A stretch of 64,000 nucleotides of DNA. It comes from Parietaria judaica. Its lineage: Eukaryota; Streptophyta; Magnoliopsida; Rosales; Urticaceae. Position 1 is the first letter of the stretch, and every line of letters starts with the position of its first letter. The notes beneath the pieces are model-generated. The model ran no database searches. It was not told the origin of the DNA and saw nothing but the letters and a program-made list of their open reading frames with translations. The translations under genes and the position numbers were made by a program. Below, one piece after another: positions 58,441 through 64,000 of the stretch. The DNA is taken from contig OX940870.1 in assembly GCA_954871525.1 (NCBI GenBank), forward strand, positions 32,292,555 to 32,356,554. The letters are read 5' to 3'.

Positions 58441-59425
58441 TTAGGGTTCTAATTTTCTCTGTGAAAAAAGCAAGTCGACTGAAAGTAGAGATTCTCACAA
58501 AGCTTGACTTAGCGTTCATCAGTTCATCTTCTCTACCTGAAGATTAGGGCTACAAGCAACGGTATCTCATTTCAATTTCTCATGATCATCAAGCTCTCCA
58601 TCGATTTGATCGAATCGCCATTTTTTTACTCTTGAAGATTGGGTTTTATGTGGACCTTTCCTGTTTAGCGCGAGCAAATTATTTGGGGAAATTCTGTGGA
58701 TAGAAATTCTAGGGTTTTTTCTTGTTCCGCAGTTGAGGGATTTGTGTCGGTTCGTAATTGGGTTTATTGCTTTTTATATTGAATTGATGAATTCAGAGAT
58801 GTATTTCTGCTTTTGCGATGAGTGTATTTTGGAATTTTTGGTTATTTATTTGGATTATAGTGAATAGAAGAAGCTATATTGCAGTGTTTTTCTTTCTGGG
58901 TTTTGTATATGTAGACTTGTAGTTGAACTGTGAAAGGGATAATAGCGGCATTGTACCTAAAGTTATCTAAACTCCTTCCCATTTACCTATTAACGTTAAT
59001 CCCGGAACAAAATAAGCTATGTTAAAGCTTTTTCGTTAATTTCTTGTTATGCTTGAATAATTTGTACTTTGATTTTATATAATATAGTATCGCAGTGATG
59101 GATAAATCATTGCAATGCTTGTTAATGATGATCCTAGAAAATTTTATAAGATTAATTTATTCACGCAGGCTGCTAATTTTATGAGATTGGGGTTGCTGAA
59201 TAAATTATGGATCAGTGAAGCTGTTTGGAGTATTGCCTCGCTTATGCCATGTTTTTCAAATGGTGATGGACTTTTGATCTCTCTTCTGCAGGGAAGGGAG
59301 TCCTTGCATTTAGTATATCAAAGTCTCGGAAGTTCGCAGCTTTTCAAGGGTTGTATTGTGATTATTTTTTGGAGGCCTTTGGCAAGTGAAACGGTCTTCA
59401 TGAGTTTGACCATACAATAGCTAAA
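58441..59425 (+). promoter_or_regulatory. Promoter and leader region of the RING-H2 gene
   Basis: Pyrimidine-rich CTCTCTCATATTAGGGTTC and following CT-rich DNA around 58430-58570 look like a transcription start with a leader intron (donor-like AACGGTATCT at 58558). Several acceptor-like CAG sites (for example 59168, 59291) precede the coding exon. A short upstream ORF, ATG AGT...TAG, occupies 59400-59420, five bases before the coding frame. Confidence 0.4.
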
Positions 59426-62168
59426 ACGGGGTCGCTTTGTTGTGTGGCCGCGAGGCCACATGGGTCTCACACAACAACCAGCAGGGACTGGTCGATGGGC
59501 CCACATGAGCCGTATTGGCGGACCAATTCAAGCTTCTCACCGCCACCTGGCCGATGGGATTTCCAGCTGCAGCCTGAAAACCTGCTGTACGGCTCAAACG
59601 ATGGGTCTACCACGTCATCGAACAGCAAAGAAAGTCGAAGCTGGGTCAGAGGAAACCAGCTTTATGCATCTGATGTTGGCGGGATCTTCTTGAGCGGTTC
59701 ACCGGAAGTTCCTCAATGGATGCCTCCATCCATACAGCAAATCAGGATTGATGGGAGGAGAGGTATCTATTTATCTTCACATTCATCTTAATGTTTTAAC
59801 ACAAAGGAATCGTAAACCGATTCTAGGAAAGAAGCCTGTATAGCTCTACAAAAGATGTCCCGAAAGAGCTTGTCAAACCTTAATATTTTCCGTAACGGTA
59901 ACCTCTCGACATGAATATTTCAAGTCAAAACTTCTGCATTTGCTGCTTAGAGAGAACCTCAATTCCGAATTGCATTTTATGTGTTCAGCATGGTTTTTTT
60001 TTTACCTTCTTGTACTCCATTTGCACAGATATTACAGGCAAAGCTCTATGGTACAATCATTATAAATATTTATAATATAAAAGAATCGCAAAATTTTCTG
60101 AAGACGAGTTGGACGACGGCAATAATTTGGATTTGAGAAGATTGTCAAAAGGAAGGAGATATTTGGAAAACATACACCAATCATTACCTATCGCCTTAGA
60201 AAGGGCAAGATGGTCACTTAATCATTCTCGCTAAGTCGGTTTATGTCTTTTTGTATTATTTACATTATTAGAGGTATTTCGGTCAATTTGTGTTTGTTGT
60301 CATTATGCCTAGACCTGGAGCTATCTAGCCTATAGGCGCCCATGTTGGGGCTGATTAGGGTTTCCTTCTTTTTTTCGCTGTTTCGTTGCGGAACACTTTC
60401 GAGAGCGTTTAATATTGCTCTCAAAGGAAAGGTTGATTTGGTTATCTTTATTCTTCTGTAATGAAGAGAAAATGTTATCCATTGCCTTAGTGAATTATCG
60501 GTGACCGAATTATTATTGGAATACGGAGTTAACATTTTTAGTATTATTCTTGGTGTGACTGAAAATTTCTACCTTTTATTCAACTGGGTAGGTATGGCTT
60601 TGGGTCCATCATCTTTCAAAACTACCATAGAGGTACTTATTTGCAGTCGAGACTCAATTTCATTTTGTATCCATTTTTTTTTCGATTTTTGCTGTAAAAT
60701 ATTTTAAGCTTTATTTAAAAATTAATTGAAAAAGACAATTGAGGATTTTAATCCATAATGAGGAGAGTAACTCGTGCTCATGTTAACTTTTTTTTTTTAA
60801 TCATATTTTTGAATATTTTCAAATATAATATCTAGACATAGTCATTATTTCATTTGTTTGAATCCATCTCTTGAAATTTTGCAGGGAACCTCCGAAAACC
60901 TGGATAGTGGAGGCTCAACTTCTTTTCACTCAGACAGCAGTGAGTCTGAAGCCAAATCACGCTTCTCAAGCCACCGCTCTTTTATGTCGAAACCCATTCA
61001 TCCATTGTTGTTTAACAGACAGACTTCTCCAGACTCTGCTACCCAAAGCGGTGGCCAGAGCTGGAGCAGCGCCGGAAGCAGCGTGGATTTTGCAGATATT
61101 TCCGAGACATTCGAGTCTGAAAAATGCTACCGAGCTTGTAACCCTTCTGAGACTCTCAGGTACTGACGTTAGTAGGCCGGCTAACGTAAAGGGTGTTTTT
61201 AACCACTAACTATTACCATCTTTTTTATTTTACATTTTCAAAACCAGTACTGGTCTTCTGGTTTTAAAAAACCTTAAAAACCAAAAACGGTTTTATTTCT
61301 TGAAAATCGGTTTTCAAACCGGTACCGGTTGAAACAAGTTTTTTTAGTGATAAAAGTAGTAAATTAATGATGGATTAATTTTTTTAAAACAAATTTAAAC
61401 ATCCAAATTATAGCATAAAGGTAAATTAAAAATATGATAAAATTGAAAGTTGGTATCCAATTTTTGGTGTGGACTGAAAACTGCTGCCAACACCGGTTAC
61501 AAATGTATTCTATCTCATAACCGGATGTTTCTGATTTCGGGTTTCCCGTAGAAAACTTTCATCCCTATTTTAAATTCCACTAGTTTTGTTACGCCAATAG
61601 TTAGATCCTCTTCAAAATAGTGTGTGCCGGGCCAGGCCAGGCCAGGCCGACATTCGCTGACATACCTACTCTCAGGTGTGGCCTTTGCGAGAGGCTTCTC
61701 TCACAGAGATCGCCTTGGAGCTCTCGAAGAATCGTGAGAAGCAGGGACATGCCAGTCATTAGCGTCCTACCTTGCTCCCATGCATACCATGCGGAGTGCT
61801 TAGAGCAAACGACGCCGAAGATGCGTAAAAGCGAGCCTCCTTGCCCTCTGTGCCTCAAATCGGAAGAGGAAAAGATGTGCTCAAGAGCGAGAAATAATCT
61901 CCCGAAGCTGAGACCGTGCAGCGAGGATGGACCCTCGAGGCCTTGGGGCTGCATTCAAGTGGGTGATTGCGTTGAAGGGGCTCTGCATTTGCCACAGCGC
62001 AATTCTGTCCTCTTGCTTAACCGGAATCGCATAAAAAAGAATATCTCCTTAAAGGGCAGTTCGAGTAGGGAGTTACCGGGAAAGTTGCAGAAGAACGGGT
62101 CATTACCACGCACCAATCGAGCTGGTGTTCGAAGTCTAAGTCAAAGATCCTCTCAGAGTCCCGCATGA
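59426..62168 (+). CDS. RING-H2 zinc-finger protein (putative E3 ubiquitin ligase), start codon ACG
   Basis: Four coding exons: 59426-59762, 60592-60632, 60885-61159 and 61676-62168. All are GT-AG and phase-consistent, giving 381 residues. Exon 1 opens T-G-S-L-C-C-V-A-A-R-P, matching the MGSxCCVAA(R/K) N-terminus remembered for this plant family (myristoyl/palmitoyl type), but with ACG in place of ATG. The next in-frame ATG is at 59495 (GPHEPYWRTNSSFSPP), giving 358 residues. Then a Ser-rich disordered region, and near residue 218 onward the RING: CGLC, then VLPCSHAYHAEC, then CPLC (C3H2C3). Activity as an E3 is by family. No AUG lies in frame between the upstream TGA (59387) and 59495, so initiation is unusual or the short form is made. 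Confidence 0.85.
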
Positions 62169-64000
62169 GTTGGTGACTGTATAGATAACTCATCTTTAAA
62201 TTGAGTATATTCTTGTACAATGTAATTGTATAACTCGGTTGTGTTGTAAGTATTGTGTGTAAGAGTCAACCAGTATAACCAAATTTCTCTCGCTTGTGTG
62301 TTGTATGAAATATTTATTCCGAAGGCTCAGAGTACCATAAAGTACCCGTTGCTAATTGGCACTCCAAATACTCAAAAATTACTTTCTTACTTTTTTGTCG
62401 GTAAATAAGTCGGTATGTGGCATGCCTTTTTTTCGACTTCTCCGTTGGTGAAAGTTGGATCAATTCGTGCCCGGAGGCTGGGCGTAAACTCGTTAACTTT
62501 GGCTTGCCCGTAAAATGGAGGTTGCGGTTTTTCCTTGGTATCAGATTGAAATTGTGGTTACAATCACCAAATGATTTTTTTTAAGGGTAAATGAATGAAA
62601 TGCTCATTTTGTGTCAAACTTTTTTAAAAACTACTTGTTATATGTATTTTTTACTCTCGCAAATTGGCATTTCTTAAAAGGTTTGACACAAAAATGGGCA
62701 TTTCGTATAATTTCTCTTTTTTTTTAATGTTACCCTTTATTAATCATCTTTTTTGTAACTTACTAAACTAAACTTTTCAATCAAATCTCGCTTTTAAAAA
62801 TTTAAAATATCACAATTCAAAATTGTAGTGATAAATCAACACTACTAAAAAAAATATTCTATTTTTGTTATGTTATTTGGTGTGAAAATGTTTCATTCTA
62901 TAAGATGACCTATTCATAGAATTTTGTATGTTCCGAGGAACTTATCTAAAATGGTGTTTCGTTGATGCCTCTCATTTCATGGGAAAACGGTCCATGAAAA
63001 GATAGCCCTATTTCATTTCATGGATTCAGTGACATTTATGGTCCATGCTCCTATGGCCTCATTGGCATTTGGAAGATCATCATATTTATCTTATTTATTT
63101 ATTTATTTATTTATCTTTAATTTTATACGACTACGTAGACTATTTGCTGCCATTGAAACTCTAAATGGAAAGACAAAGTTGATAGATTACGCGGTAGATT
63201 TCTGTTTGTATAAATAGCTAAATGCGACAAAAGGAATTAAAGAAGGTGATCTCTTTGTGGAACAAACTATCTTACATAAATGATTATTTTTCCCTAAAAA
63301 TCAATTGTACATTTTTATTTTATTTTTGCTCACATATGTTTGGAAAATTTAGTTGGGAATAGGGATGTTTGGTTACATTCCCTGTTTTCGACTATGCAAT
63401 AATATGAGACCACTTTGAGAGCTAATAATGGTTTTAATTTGACAATATATTGAAGGAGTATGGAAATATACGTCTTAACTGTTTTTAATCTTTATGTGTT
63501 AGTTTGAAATAATATCACATGAATATGAATGCAATAAGATGATTCTAATAAAATACAATAAGAATTATAAGAAAAAAATATTATTATGTATAAAACATGA
63601 TATTAATGCTAATAACAATATTAACCCATGATATAATAGTATACTATGTATCTAATTAACCTTTAATAGTATATGGAATTATTATAAAATTAATTAATCA
63701 AGTAGTATAATATCGTAATATCATCATAATTAGTAATTACCAATGATATGGAATAAGTATACATTGGCTACTTTATTTAGTGATAAAATTTGGATTTATT
63801 TTCTGATCTTTGAAATAGATAAATAATAGAAAAAACCTTACTAGAAATTAGTGGAATAAACCAACACTTCCCTAAACATCATAAATTATAGTTAAGAATA
63901 TGACAACCATTATTTTCTTCTAACTAAAAAAAAACTCTATTTTTTTTAAAGGCATTTTGGAGAAATAGCCAAATCTGAAAGTGTGTTTAGCAAAATAGCC
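62169..64000. other. Intergenic region to window end
   Basis: No gene. Includes the 3' flank of the RING-H2 gene, a hairpin MITE (62585-62725) and a (TTTA)n run at about 63085-63115. The final 60 bases contain two AAATAGCC phrases that may start another repeat. Confidence 0.5.
62585..62725. mobile_element. Hairpin MITE
   Basis: AAATGCTCATTTTGTGTCAAACTTTTT is mirrored by AAAGGTTTGACACAAAAATGGGCATTTC across a central AT-rich loop. Total about 140 bp, with no coding sequence. Confidence 0.6.

Noticed and set aside
59115..59420. 101-codon ORF upstream of the RING-H2 gene
   Set aside because: It lies in the leader/intron region, ends in the six-codon uORF frame, and shows no domain.

Overview
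This is a gene-poor, transposon-rich stretch of a plant nuclear genome. Spliced genes with GT-AG introns, AT-rich intergenic DNA, Ty1/copia elements primed by initiator tRNA-Met, a LINE, hAT-type non-autonomous elements and Helitron-type ends all point to a dicot. The neighbouring endosulfine and METTL7-like methyltransferase genes recall, from memory only, the Arabidopsis At1g69510-At1g69526 neighbourhood, so Brassicales is a guess and the species is not determined.

Layout. 1-1432: degenerate tandem AT-rich repeats. 1438-9655: a complete copia element (element 1, minus strand) with 643-bp LTRs and a perfect CAATG target duplication; its gag module is replaced and its integrase is truncated. 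9828-10883: a 5'-truncated LINE with an intact zf-RVT/RNase H frame. 13576-14343: a GC-rich intronless C2-domain (SRC2-like) gene with a TATA box and a duplicated block upstream. 15943-17918 and 22763-26391: a tandem pair of three-exon Casparian-strip membrane protein (CASP) family genes on the minus strand, separated and invaded by repeats, including a GC-rich hAT-like element in intron 2 of the second gene. 28394-32564: an LTR-like block and a near-perfect 0.95-kb foldback element.

32602-50275: a nest. Helitron-like ends enclose a small hAT element (32661-33210, perfect 8-bp duplication) and a minus-strand copia element (element 3, 33530-46896, TTTCT duplication). The 3' LTR of element 3 was in turn hit by a plus-strand copia element (element 2, 33744-42060, AAAAC duplication). 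Elements 1 and 2 are sister copies with near-identical LTRs and pol but unrelated gag genes.

52909-62168: the gene-rich end, all plus strand: endosulfine/ARPP-19-like (6 exons), a METTL7/UbiE-type methyltransferase (6 exons) and a RING-H2 protein (4 coding exons). The RING-H2 frame begins at ACG where homologues are expected to have ATG. The remaining stretches are AT-rich intergenic DNA with MITEs, microsatellites and an LTR remnant next to a SINE-like tail. The two CASP genes probably act in the same membrane scaffold, judged by family. No operon-like or pathway relation joins the other genes.
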